From a virus, in IMG/VR virus record IMGVR_UViG_3300035698_006796, positions 1 to 44,259 of that record: 44,259 bases of DNA. One strand, written 5' to 3'. Position numbers and translations under genes: made by a program. This document shows, one piece after another, positions 6,184-14,069 of this stretch; positions within the stretch are counted from its first letter, which is position 1, and every line of letters starts with the position of its first letter. The notes under the pieces were generated by a model. The model searched no databases, was not told the DNA's origin, and saw only the letters and a program-made list of their open reading frames with translations.

Positions 6184-7947
6184 ATGCCAAGCAAGAAGGC
6201 TGACACATTAGAGAACTGGCAACAACTTATAGAATCTGGTAACATCTATAAGAAGAAGTATGGTAATAGTGACCAATGGTCTACTTACCGTAATTACTAT
6301 AGGGGAGACTTTGGTAACTACAAGGGTGATACCAGTGGTACACTACCATACAACTTAACTTATGCTATGGCTAGGGCGTTGATACCGAGTATATACTTCC
6401 GTAACCCATACATTAACATAAGCCCCAGATTTAGAATGGGTGAAGCTTCCTTGCATAGAGACATACACGCTAAAATAGTTGAGTCTATAGACAACTGGCT
6501 TATACAAGAGATGAACATAAAGAAGGAAATGAAGACTGCACTGCTTGACTGTTACTTCACCAACAAAGGTTTGTGGAAAGTTGGGTATGACAGTCAGTAT
6601 GGTTTTGCACCAGAGTTAACTGAAGGCGGTATACAACTTGGAGATACAACATTCAGTTCTTTTGATAAGACAGGTAAAGCACTTGAGTATAATATAAATG
6701 TAAAACCTGGTATGCCTTGGGTGTTGCGTGTCAACCCTGATGATATAGTTGTACCATTCGGCGTACGCACATTAGATGATTGTCCTTGGATCGCACATCG
6801 TGTTATACGTCCATTGGAAGATGTGAAGGCAGATCCCAAGTATAGCAATACTAAAGACTTAACTGGTACACATATAAACTCAATATATAAAGACACACAA
6901 AAGAGTGACTTCTATATGGAGCTGCAAAAGATGTGTGATTGGGTTGAGATATATGAAGTTAGAGATAGGAAGAAGAAGGAAGTGTTTGCGTTTGTGCCAG
7001 GACACCCTAAATACTTAAGGACGCCAGAGGATGATGTACTACAAATAGAAGGTTTGCCATATGTTGATATAGCATACAATGAAGATGTGGAGTACTACTG
7101 GGGTCCAAGTGATTGTAAGATTATTGAACCACAACAGTTGGAAGTAAATGAAGCAAGAACGCAAGCTATGAAACATAGAAGGATCGCACTTGTTAAGTTC
7201 CTTGTAGATAGCAACTTAATAGATCCTGTAGAAGTGGATAAGATGTTGAGTGAGAACGTTGGTCCAGTAGTTAGAGTTAAGGGGAGACCAGCTGACAGTG
7301 TTACAACATTGCAACCACACATCCCACCTGATTTAGTTCAGTGGGTAGAACAAATCAGGATGGATGTGAGAGAGACGTTAGGTTTTGGTCGTCATCAAAT
7401 GGGTGACTTAAGTACTGGTCGTAGGACTGCTACTGAAACATCTGCTGTACAGATGGCTCACGAGATACGTATAGATGAACGTAGGGATATGGTTGGTGAC
7501 GCACTTGGTGGTATTGTACGTAAGGTTAACCAAGTTATATTTAGCAGATGGGACGAGCAACACATAACACAAGTTGTAGGTTATGATGGTGCAAAGTATT
7601 GGGTTAAGTATAATAAGGAAGCTATTGCAGGTGAGTATAATATCAAGGTTGATGTTGAGAGTTTAAATCCATCAACTAAAGCAGTAAAGAAAAGAGATTT
7701 AATTGAGCTTATAGGCGCTTTAGCAAAACACCCACAAGCAAACATAAATTACCTATTAAAACAATTAGTTAGACAGTATGATTGGATAGATGCTATGGCA
7801 GTATTGCCTGAAGCTAAGGAGACAGCGAATGGACAACCTATGGGAGTTGACCAGTATGCACAGCAACAACAAGGGCTACTTAATAACCCATCTCAATTAG
7901 GTGCACGTGTGCGTCAAACACAACAGAATGCAGGGAGACGGATGTGA
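6184..7947 (+). CDS. Portal protein
   Basis: This 587-residue protein is the likely dodecameric portal through which DNA is packaged and ejected. It follows the terminase genes and precedes the scaffold and capsid genes. Features match portals of podovirus-like phages: an N-terminal helical region (YYRGDFGNYKG, about 38-48), a central strand-rich wing, a segment around EVNEARTQAMKHRR (near 318-331) typical of the stem/clip helices, and a Gln-rich C-terminus (QYAQQQQG). The start is the ATG at 6184; no strong ribosome binding site precedes it, but it directly abuts the stop of the 34-residue gene, so coupling is likely. The length is in the usual range. Confidence 0.85.
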   Translation: MPSKKADTLENWQQLIESGNIYKKKYGNSDQWSTYRNYYRGDFGNYKGDTSGTLPYNLTYAMARALIPSIYFRNPYINISPRFRMGEASLHRDIHAKIVESIDNWLIQEMNIKKEMKTALLDCYFTNKGLWKVGYDSQYGFAPELTEGGIQLGDTTFSSFDKTGKALEYNINVKPGMPWVLRVNPDDIVVPFGVRTLDDCPWIAHRVIRPLEDVKADPKYSNTKDLTGTHINSIYKDTQKSDFYMELQKMCDWVEIYEVRDRKKKEVFAFVPGHPKYLRTPEDDVLQIEGLPYVDIAYNEDVEYYWGPSDCKIIEPQQLEVNEARTQAMKHRRIALVKFLVDSNLIDPVEVDKMLSENVGPVVRVKGRPADSVTTLQPHIPPDLVQWVEQIRMDVRETLGFGRHQMGDLSTGRRTATETSAVQMAHEIRIDERRDMVGDALGGIVRKVNQVIFSRWDEQHITQVVGYDGAKYWVKYNKEAIAGEYNIKVDVESLNPSTKAVKKRDLIELIGALAKHPQANINYLLKQLVRQYDWIDAMAVLPEAKETANGQPMGVDQYAQQQQGLLNNPSQLGARVRQTQQNAGRRM

Positions 7948-8216
7948 ACAAACTAATCGCACAAAAGAAAGAACGCGCATCTATGCATTGGAAGGGTGGT
8001 AAGCAAGTTGCTGCTATATGTAACAAGCACGGGTTCTATCACGGTGAGCATTGTCCAATGTGCGTAGAAGAAATTAAAGGTGATGGACCACAAATGATGT
8101 TCTTCACACCACATACTTACGAGGACTTAGGTTTAAGTCCTGTACATATAACAAGTAAGAGACAGTTGAAAGAAATATGTAAACGGAGAAATTTAAAAGC
8201 TGCACGGTTGCAGTAA
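7944..8216 (+). CDS. Small zinc-finger-like protein after the portal, 90 aa
   Basis: The gene starts at a GTG at 7944 that overlaps the portal TGA by 3 bases (GTGA), with GGGAGA upstream. The protein is basic and has CNKHGFYHGEHCPMC at about 27-41, a compact Cys/His cluster that could bind one zinc ion. The C-terminal part (SKRQLKEICKRRN) is basic. Small zinc-binding proteins often sit between portal and scaffold genes in podovirus-like genomes; their function is not established. Coupled translation with the portal suggests a virion or assembly role. Confidence 0.7.
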   Translation: MNKLIAQKKERASMHWKGGKQVAAICNKHGFYHGEHCPMCVEEIKGDGPQMMFFTPHTYEDLGLSPVHITSKRQLKEICKRRNLKAARLQ

Positions 8217-8227
8217 AAGGAGGTAAT

Positions 8228-8452
8228 ATGAGTGGTGCGAATACCAAGGTGGCTGATGACCTAAAGGTTACTATGGATGCAGGCGTTGTTAAGGGTACTG
8301 TGACTATAACCTTATATGAGAATAAACCACCAAAGGCGAGGTTTAATGGTAAGTTAGTTGGCAGTGATATGCAGGTTATGTTTAAAGCTATGTTGAGCGG
8401 TTATAGGATGTGGCAGCACGAAAAAACAAAAGTTAACTTAGGAGGTAAATGA
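8228..8452 (+). CDS. Hypothetical small protein, 74 aa
   Basis: Preceded by AAAGGAGGTAAT and starting at an ATG at 8228. The product has an N-terminal segment (about 1-20), strand-like VKGTVTITLY, then a basic segment with KPPKARFNGKL and a helix around DMQVMFKAMLSGYRMW. I do not recognise the family. It lies in the head-assembly cluster and its stop overlaps the scaffold gene start, so it is probably made together with the scaffold. Confidence 0.65.
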   Translation: MSGANTKVADDLKVTMDAGVVKGTVTITLYENKPPKARFNGKLVGSDMQVMFKAMLSGYRMWQHEKTKVNLGGK

Positions 8453-9177
8453 TGGCGGATGAGAACACAGCAGGCGATGGTGGAAAAGGCGCAGGCGAAG
8501 AACTTCAAACACTTAAGGAAGAGTTAGGAACGTTAAAGAGTGAGTTTGAAGGTGCGCGGACAGCGAAAGAGGATTTGGAACGTAAGTTGGAATTGGCGGA
8601 CAAAGATTTACTCAGCCCAGAGTATTTGAGTTTCATTGAGTCAAAGAATGCACCAAACAAAAATGCGAGTGAAGTCCCATCAATAGACTTTGACGATATG
8701 ACTCCAAAGGAAATAGCGGATGCGTTGGACAAGAGGTTTAAGGGAGACATTGGAAAGGCTATGGAAGCTGTAGGCAAAAAACTTGAAGACATTGAGAAAA
8801 GTATCGGAGGTGCATACGCACGTATCGATCTAACAATGACAGGTCAAAAGTACCCAGAGTTAGGTGAGGCTATGGAAACACCAAAAGGAAAGAGATCAAC
8901 CGAACAAAACCAGTTGGTCAACACACTATTTAAGATAGCTGGAGACAATCCAACCTGGGACGCTAAAAAATGCTACAGACAAGCCAAATGGGAGATTAAA
9001 GCTGAACTGGATGAGAAGACCGAGATTGAAAAAACTAAGGCTGAGGCAGAACGCAAAACACTTACGGAAAAAGGTGGCATTTCAGTGAACTCTGTGGAAG
9101 GCGCTAGCATAGGCAAAGATGAGGCTGCAGATAAAGCTTGGAACGCTACATTTGGAAATAAACATAGTATAGACTAA
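8452..9177 (+). CDS. Scaffolding protein
   Basis: This 241-residue protein, placed directly before the capsid gene, has the features of a phage scaffold. It is strongly acidic and Lys/Glu-rich, with a long coiled-coil-like segment at about 20-55 (LQTLKEELGTLKSE), a Pro/Asn linker, and a helical C-terminus with charged repeats. Two adjacent ATG codons (8449 and 8452) are possible; I prefer 8452 because it is 7 rather than 4 bases from the GGAGG at 8441-8445. Scaffolds guide procapsid assembly and leave or are cleaved afterwards. No protease gene is recognised next to it. Confidence 0.8.
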   Translation: MADENTAGDGGKGAGEELQTLKEELGTLKSEFEGARTAKEDLERKLELADKDLLSPEYLSFIESKNAPNKNASEVPSIDFDDMTPKEIADALDKRFKGDIGKAMEAVGKKLEDIEKSIGGAYARIDLTMTGQKYPELGEAMETPKGKRSTEQNQLVNTLFKIAGDNPTWDAKKCYRQAKWEIKAELDEKTEIEKTKAEAERKTLTEKGGISVNSVEGASIGKDEAADKAWNATFGNKHSID

Positions 9178-9189
9178 AGGAGAATTGTA

Positions 9190-10179
9190 ATGGCACTTTC
9201 GTACACAGAACAACTTGACACCCTCTATACTACTACGTGGCAGCTCAGACGGAAAGAGATTGTTGACCAGATCTTTAATGCTACACCATTCTGGTATATG
9301 ATGACTAAGAAGGGTAGACGCAGGACTGAATCTGGAGGCAGATGGATTGAGGTACCACTACAGTACGCCAAAAATGAAACTGTAAGTTTCTTTGGCAAGG
9401 GTGACACAATTAGCATCAATGATACACAACCTCTAACTGTTGCAAGGTGGGATTGGAAGTATCTCGCAGGGTCAGTTGTAAGATATTTCGTTGACGACCA
9501 GAAGAACAGGGGTAAGAGTGCTGCATTGAATATGATGAACAACAAGTTAGAAAACTTGAGGAGTTCACTTATAGATAAGTTAGAAGAGAGTTTATTTAGC
9601 GATGGTACTGGAGACAGTGGTAAGGCTATTGATGGTTTGGGTAACATTGTAGCTAGCGCCAATACGACTGGTACTGTTGGTGGAATAAATAGAGCTAGCT
9701 ATGACTGGTGGAGAAATAAGTCCACTACTTGTACTGGCTTAAGTGCTGCTGTTTACTTAAGGAAAAAGATGGCAACAATGTTTAACGATTGTGGACAGCA
9801 AGGCGAAGGGGTTACAAGATTTCCTAACTTACTGGTTACTAACCAGACTGTTTATGAATACTATGAGAGTGAGACACTTGAAATAGCTAGAATAAACATT
9901 GGCGATAGGACTCTTGCTGACTTAGGTTTTGGTGATTTAGCATATAAAGGGAGACCGTTAACTTGGTCACCTGCTGTATCTAGCACCAATAGTATCTACT
10001 TCCTCAATACAAACTTCCTTGAATGGGTAGCTGATCCAATAGCTAACTTTGATATGACTGATTGGAAGAGTATTGTGGACCAACCAAACGATAGAATTGC
10101 TCAAATCGTGGTCGTTGGTAATGTAGTTTGTGGTAATTGTAAAAGGCTAGGTGTGTTACACACTATTGACACTGCGTAA
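9190..10179 (+). CDS. Major capsid protein
   Basis: The gene follows the scaffold gene with a good AAAGGAGAATTG ribosome binding site. The 329-residue product has the order of elements of HK97-fold capsid proteins: an N-terminal helix (TTTWQLRRKEIVDQIF), an early strand pair (RWIEVPLQYAK), a segment with DGTGDSGKAIDGLGNIV at about 140-156 typical of many phage capsids, and a strand-rich C-terminal part ending near the axial domain (NDRIAQIVVVGNVVC). It is Trp-containing and of normal length. It is one of the safest calls in the window on synteny. A terminator lies after the next gene. Confidence 0.88.
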   Translation: MALSYTEQLDTLYTTTWQLRRKEIVDQIFNATPFWYMMTKKGRRRTESGGRWIEVPLQYAKNETVSFFGKGDTISINDTQPLTVARWDWKYLAGSVVRYFVDDQKNRGKSAALNMMNNKLENLRSSLIDKLEESLFSDGTGDSGKAIDGLGNIVASANTTGTVGGINRASYDWWRNKSTTCTGLSAAVYLRKKMATMFNDCGQQGEGVTRFPNLLVTNQTVYEYYESETLEIARINIGDRTLADLGFGDLAYKGRPLTWSPAVSSTNSIYFLNTNFLEWVADPIANFDMTDWKSIVDQPNDRIAQIVVVGNVVCGNCKRLGVLHTIDTA

Positions 10180-10209
10180 ATAACTGATAATTGATAGGAG
10201 GACATTGAT

Positions 10210-10968
10210 ATGGCATATGATGGTGAACAACAAACGAACATAAATAACGCTAGCCACGGTGCTAGGGTTGCAGGTCAGTCGATTTATGAGGAAAAAGAAG
10301 ATGCTGTGTGTGCTATAGGTACTAGGCTCGTTCTTGGTGATAGAGTATTTAGGTATACTAAGAATGGTGCTGTAGCACTTGGTGCTGCTTATGTAGTTGA
10401 AGCACCAGTACCTGAAGCTACATATACTATAGGACAAGCTATAGGTACGACTGCTGTAGGTAGTCAAACTGTAACTTGGACAGTTAATACAAGTGGTACC
10501 AACTTTACAAAAGACCAATATAAAGATGGGTACTTCTTGGTGGATGACGCAGGTGGTACTGCAGCTGAAGAAGGTTACTGTTATAAGATTAAGAGTAACA
10601 CAGCTGCTGTTGTGACTGCTGACAGTACAATAACATTGTATGATAGATTAGCTAAAGCTATATCTGCTTCCGCAACTGGTGGCATAACAGCTAATCCTTA
10701 TAATGGTGTTGTTATTGATGCAGGCACTTCCCATATCTTAGGTGTACCTTTAATTGAAGTAACTATAGGTTACTACTTCTGGGTACAGACTTGGGGTCCA
10801 GCACCTGTTGTTGCAGATGCTACTGGTACAGCTTTAGGCACATTGCTTACCTGTACTGCTGGTGAAAGTGATGTTAGGGATGCAGATACTGAACCAATAC
10901 TTGGTCACGGTATGAGTACAACTGCTGCTAATGATGTTGGGTTTGTCAACTTAATGATAAATCCTTAA
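10210..10968 (+). CDS. Putative head decoration protein, 252 aa
   Basis: This gene lies right after the capsid gene with GGAGG 8 to 12 bases before its ATG and is followed by a terminator. The protein is rich in Gly, Ala, Thr and Val with strand-like segments and few Lys or Arg in its second half. It has a middle part of alternating Thr/Val strands (TVTWTVNTSGTNF), then AKAISASATGGI, and a C-terminal hydrophobic strand (EVTIGYYFWVQTWGP). This is what one expects of a capsid-stabilising or decoration protein; no family is recognised. Together with the capsid gene it forms the segment before the terminator. Confidence 0.65.
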   Translation: MAYDGEQQTNINNASHGARVAGQSIYEEKEDAVCAIGTRLVLGDRVFRYTKNGAVALGAAYVVEAPVPEATYTIGQAIGTTAVGSQTVTWTVNTSGTNFTKDQYKDGYFLVDDAGGTAAEEGYCYKIKSNTAAVVTADSTITLYDRLAKAISASATGGITANPYNGVVIDAGTSHILGVPLIEVTIGYYFWVQTWGPAPVVADATGTALGTLLTCTAGESDVRDADTEPILGHGMSTTAANDVGFVNLMINP

Positions 10969-10983
10969 AATAGTTTGTTAATT

Positions 10984-11010
10984 AAGGGGGCGTTTAGGCG
11001 CCCCTTTATT
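10984..11010 (+). terminator. Rho-independent terminator after the capsid genes
   Basis: AAGGGGGCG (10984-10992) pairs with CGCCCCTT (10999-11006) with one bulged G and a six-base loop, followed by TATT. It is 15 bases past the stop at 10968 and before the next ribosome binding site. A partial terminator here would give more capsid and decoration transcript than downstream genes, as the T7 terminator after gene 10 does. Confidence 0.75.
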
Positions 11011-11025
11011 AAAGGAGGCATTAAA

Positions 11026-11229
11026 ATGAGTTTAGTTGGACACTTAAAAGATAAAGTCTTTGCAGGCAGGGATATTAACCAACAGATAAATGGTAACATT
11101 GCAGTCGCTGCTCCTAGTGCTGGTAGCTACGCTACTTGTGGAGTTGGTGAATTGATATGGGATGGTACTAATGACAACTGGTACATTTGTACTGTTGCCG
11201 ATACTACTTGGGTTCTTATTAACGCTTAA
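11026..11229 (+). CDS. Small virion-associated hypothetical protein, 67 aa
   Basis: The start is the ATG at 11026, after AAAGGAGG and just downstream of the terminator; a longer frame starting further upstream would run through the hairpin. The N-terminal half is basic and polar (SLVGHLKDKVFAGRDINQQ), the second half has Trp and strand-like segments (ELIWDGTNDNWYICTV). The latter resembles the short C-terminal modules seen in phage fibre proteins. No family is assigned. The next gene starts 4 bases after its stop. Confidence 0.65.
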   Translation: MSLVGHLKDKVFAGRDINQQINGNIAVAAPSAGSYATCGVGELIWDGTNDNWYICTVADTTWVLINA

Positions 11230-11233
11230 CGTT

Positions 11234-11671
11234 ATGGGAGCTGGAGATGTAGCTAAAGCAATTAAGGATAAAGCCGGCATAAACAAGTATGCTGATGTTG
11301 ATAGTAAGTTGGACAATGTGCTATTTGCTGAAGTCGGTGGAGGTTCGCCTGAAGAGGTGGCTGCTGTTGGTAGTGTGTTTCTCAATAGGGTAGAGAATGA
11401 AGGTTATGAGAGAGCACTTGGCGGTTCTTCAGCATATACCACTCAATCTGATCAGTATAAGAAAGCTGATACTGGCGACTTAAATGCTTATGAAAGCGCA
11501 GTGCACGAAAGGAATAAACAAATATTAAAAAAGCTTATAGCTAACCCTGATTTGATTGACCCATACTACTACTTTGAGAATGTGGATGCGTTTGGTGAAC
11601 CAAGTTGGGCTGGTACCAAGGAATACCAAGACATAGGTAGGCAGAGGTTCTATCACAAGGAGGACAAGTAA
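11234..11671 (+). CDS. Cell wall hydrolase, SleB-like (Hydrolase_2)
   Basis: This is a probable peptidoglycan hydrolase. The segment LFAEVGGGSPEEVAAVGSVF followed by LNRV at about 31-54 matches the start of the SleB/CwlJ-type fold, in which the Glu after Ala is the likely catalytic acid; the C-terminal part has the Tyr/Phe-rich elements of the family (PYYYFENV). The domain fills the whole 145-residue protein. Such enzymes may act at entry or in lysis; with the head-tail genes on both sides a virion role is as likely as lysis. I choose the ATG at 11234, although it lacks a good ribosome binding site. An in-frame ATG at 11162 would add a hydrophobic N-terminus (see findings). Confidence 0.75.
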   Translation: MGAGDVAKAIKDKAGINKYADVDSKLDNVLFAEVGGGSPEEVAAVGSVFLNRVENEGYERALGGSSAYTTQSDQYKKADTGDLNAYESAVHERNKQILKKLIANPDLIDPYYYFENVDAFGEPSWAGTKEYQDIGRQRFYHKEDK

Positions 11672-12354
11672 TGGCTATGACATTAACTCAAATGCGGACT
11701 GAAGTACGTGGCAATCTTAAACGTACTAGTTCCGCATTGGCTGATAGTAAAATAACAACTTGGATAAATTGGGGTCAACAACTGCTTGGTGATTTGCATA
11801 CCTATGAAGAGATGAAAAAGAATTATACAGGTGCTACAGTTGATGGACAACTTAGGTATGGGTTTCCAACTAGGATGAAAGATATAGTTAGTATGACTTT
11901 ACAGAGTGCTGCTTCAAGTCGCAAACTAACTTATGTTAAGGCTAGAGAGTTTGATAGTAAGATAGCTAGACCTGAACAAACTAGTGAAGGCAAGTCAAAC
12001 TATTATGTAGATTATGGTGTTAACTTTGAATTGTATAGGATACCTGATGCTGTGTATGTACTCAGGTTAAGGTGTAGTATATTTCCAGAGGACTTAAGTG
12101 CAGATAGTGATGAGAGTGATCTATTAAGGAAAGACGCACTGATTTGTAGTACTGCTACAATGTTAGGCTTTCTATCACTTAAGGAAGTTGATGATGCGAA
12201 CTATTGGAAGAGTGAGGTTATACCAACATTCTTTGATGCTAGTCTGCGTGGTGACCATAGTGGTGAAGATTGGACACCAATAGCTAGGGGATTTAATAGT
12301 GTTGCTACACCTTTAGGTGAGACAACTAGCAACCCTTTAATATATGGTAATTAG
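11671..12354 (+). CDS. Head-tail connector / adaptor-like protein, 227 aa
   Basis: The ATG at 11671 overlaps the preceding stop by one base and follows ACAAGGAGG. The protein starts with a helical segment (LTQMRTEVRGNLKR), has a typical short motif INWGQQLLGDLH, then strand-rich middle parts and a Trp-containing C-terminus. Proteins of about this size and layout occur in podovirus-like phages as adaptors bound to the portal (T7 gp11 or P22 gp4 position). The function is inferred from position after the capsid genes and from this layout. Confidence 0.65.
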   Translation: MAMTLTQMRTEVRGNLKRTSSALADSKITTWINWGQQLLGDLHTYEEMKKNYTGATVDGQLRYGFPTRMKDIVSMTLQSAASSRKLTYVKAREFDSKIARPEQTSEGKSNYYVDYGVNFELYRIPDAVYVLRLRCSIFPEDLSADSDESDLLRKDALICSTATMLGFLSLKEVDDANYWKSEVIPTFFDASLRGDHSGEDWTPIARGFNSVATPLGETTSNPLIYGN

Positions 12355-12397
12355 GCGATGGGTAAAATTGAAACTGAGTGGAAAGAGGAGATAACAG

Positions 12398-13072
12398 ATG
12401 TCAAGTGGAAGGACAGTATTTGTGAAACCAAATGGGAGGAAGAGAGCCAAAGTAAGTGTACCAGAGGGACTGAAGGTGTGCAAGGAAATGCCACCGATAG
12501 AAAAGTATAATATTGCTTATCAGTTTCCTGAGTATGCTCACACTAGTTGCGGTGCTATTTATGCTCCATTACTAGACAGGCGCCTTAAGTTTAAAAGTGT
12601 GCTTGATGTAGGTTGTGGTGCTGGATATGCGGTAACATACTTCCTAGTTGAAGGCAAGTCAGTTAAAGGCATTGAACCTTGCGATGAGTTATTAAAGAAC
12701 ATATTAAAACCGTTGCACTTTAATCGTGTAGTGCAGAAAGGTATGATACAAGGATTACCTTTCCCTAATGATACATTTGATCTTGTTATGAGTACGGATG
12801 TATTAGAACATATTAAGGAAGAGGATATTGACAAGTCAATTAAGGAACTTATTAGGGTTAGTAAAAGGTATGTGTTTGCATCAATTGCTTTAACTAAAGC
12901 TATCTTCCTTGATTTGAATTTGCACGAGACAGTGAAGCCAGCGAAATGGTGGAGAGAAAAGTTTGAAAAGTATAAAGTAAAACGGTTGGAGTTTAGGAAT
13001 AAGTCTATTAACAGCTCTGGCGATAAGTTGCATAGAGCAGGCGGATTGGAGGTATTGTATGAAAAGTACTAG
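12398..13072 (+). CDS. SAM-dependent methyltransferase, class I
   Basis: This 224-residue protein has the Rossmann methyltransferase motif I, VLDVGCGAGYAV, at 68-79, an acidic residue at the end of strand 2 (GIEPCDE) and a post-motif segment with FDLVMSTDVLEHI near 128-140, all typical of Methyltransf_11-type enzymes. These methylate sugars, lipids or small molecules and also proteins. It begins at the ATG at 12398 after GAGGAG. It overlaps the next gene by 14 bases and is the first of three overlapping genes that look like a surface-glycan cassette embedded in the virion operon; sugar O-methylation is a plausible role but not shown. Confidence 0.8.
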   Translation: MSSGRTVFVKPNGRKRAKVSVPEGLKVCKEMPPIEKYNIAYQFPEYAHTSCGAIYAPLLDRRLKFKSVLDVGCGAGYAVTYFLVEGKSVKGIEPCDELLKNILKPLHFNRVVQKGMIQGLPFPNDTFDLVMSTDVLEHIKEEDIDKSIKELIRVSKRYVFASIALTKAIFLDLNLHETVKPAKWWREKFEKYKVKRLEFRNKSINSSGDKLHRAGGLEVLYEKY

Positions 13073-14069
13073 GATTGAAGCAGAAGTTTTTATGCCAAAG
13101 GATGCACTAACTCACATTAGGCAGAAACATTCGGAGAGTTGTAAAGCAGACTTACCAGATATGCACTTAAGTAATTTTTTGTTTAACGTTAAGACTATAC
13201 ACAATTATCCTGGTATACTTGGGTTTGAGAAGATATTTAAAAAGACGCCTGCAGTAATTGTGGGAGCTGGTCCAAGTTTAGATAGTAAGACTGTTGAGCT
13301 GCTTAAGAAGTATAGGGATAACATTATAATTATATCTGTTGATGCGGCGCTACCTGTACTAGTTGGTAAGTATGATTTATACCCACACTTTGTATGTATG
13401 GTAGACCCTACGGAGAAACAGAAGGATAACTTTAAAGGTATAGACACTACTAAGTTCTATTCTATAATACCTACTGTTGTACACCCGTCTATATTTAGAA
13501 CTATAGACCCACAACATCTAGCAGTGTACAGCATCAAGGATAGTGGCAGTACGTTGCTTGAATTGGCACCTTATCATACTGGTAAAATTGGTGCATTACC
13601 GGCTGGAGTACTTACAAGTGGTACCTGTTTTGCATTTGCGGCTATTATGGGATGTAATCCTCTTATGTTTGTGGGTCATAGTCTAAGCTGGCCGGATACA
13701 GAACACGTGTATGCTGATGGCATAGATCAGAAGAAGATTGATTTCCAGAAGGGTGCTAAGTTTAGAGGTGGTTGTTTATTGTTCCCAGACATCGATGGTA
13801 AACTTGTACTAACACACGAAACATTCGTAGTGTTCTGGGCGTGGGTAAATGATATGGCACACCGTATGAAACAAAAAGTTTTAAATTGCAGTGGTGCTGG
13901 TATACTTAAGAGTAGAGATATTAAGGCAGTACCATTTAAAGACGCACTTAAAAAGTATTGTAGTAAGGAGCTGGTAGGTGTGGATGAAACTATTAAGAAA
14001 GCATATAAATATCAGGTATCAGATGGCTATATTGAAAAGCTATTAACACCAGACTTTAAGCGTATATGA
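13059..14069 (+). CDS. DUF115 / Maf-like protein
   Basis: The 336-residue protein carries AVIVGAGPSLD at 65-75 and, further on, an MVDPTEKQ segment near 118, the hallmarks of the DUF115 (6-hydroxymethylpterin pyrophosphokinase MptE-like) family. Bacterial members next to glycan genes are Maf-type motility accessory factors that transfer nonulosonic acids to flagellin or are linked to cell-surface sugars; archaeal members are pterin enzymes. Since it lies between a methyltransferase and a pyruvyl transferase gene, a surface-sugar role is more likely here. Overlaps on both sides (14 bases upstream, 4 downstream) suggest co-translation. Which sugar is involved cannot be seen. Confidence 0.8.
   Translation: MKSTRIEAEVFMPKDALTHIRQKHSESCKADLPDMHLSNFLFNVKTIHNYPGILGFEKIFKKTPAVIVGAGPSLDSKTVELLKKYRDNIIIISVDAALPVLVGKYDLYPHFVCMVDPTEKQKDNFKGIDTTKFYSIIPTVVHPSIFRTIDPQHLAVYSIKDSGSTLLELAPYHTGKIGALPAGVLTSGTCFAFAAIMGCNPLMFVGHSLSWPDTEHVYADGIDQKKIDFQKGAKFRGGCLLFPDIDGKLVLTHETFVVFWAWVNDMAHRMKQKVLNCSGAGILKSRDIKAVPFKDALKKYCSKELVGVDETIKKAYKYQVSDGYIEKLLTPDFKRI

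Noticed and set aside
9225-9662. Antisense open frame of 145 codons in the capsid gene
   Set aside because: It is a shadow of the capsid coding sequence, with no ribosome binding site and no family likeness.
12358-12510. Possible 50-residue rightward gene between the connector and the methyltransferase
   Set aside because: It lacks a ribosome binding site and mostly overlaps the methyltransferase gene in another frame; its repeated TEWKEE/VKWKDS/TKWEEE look comes from the purine-rich ribosome binding region and the start of that gene.
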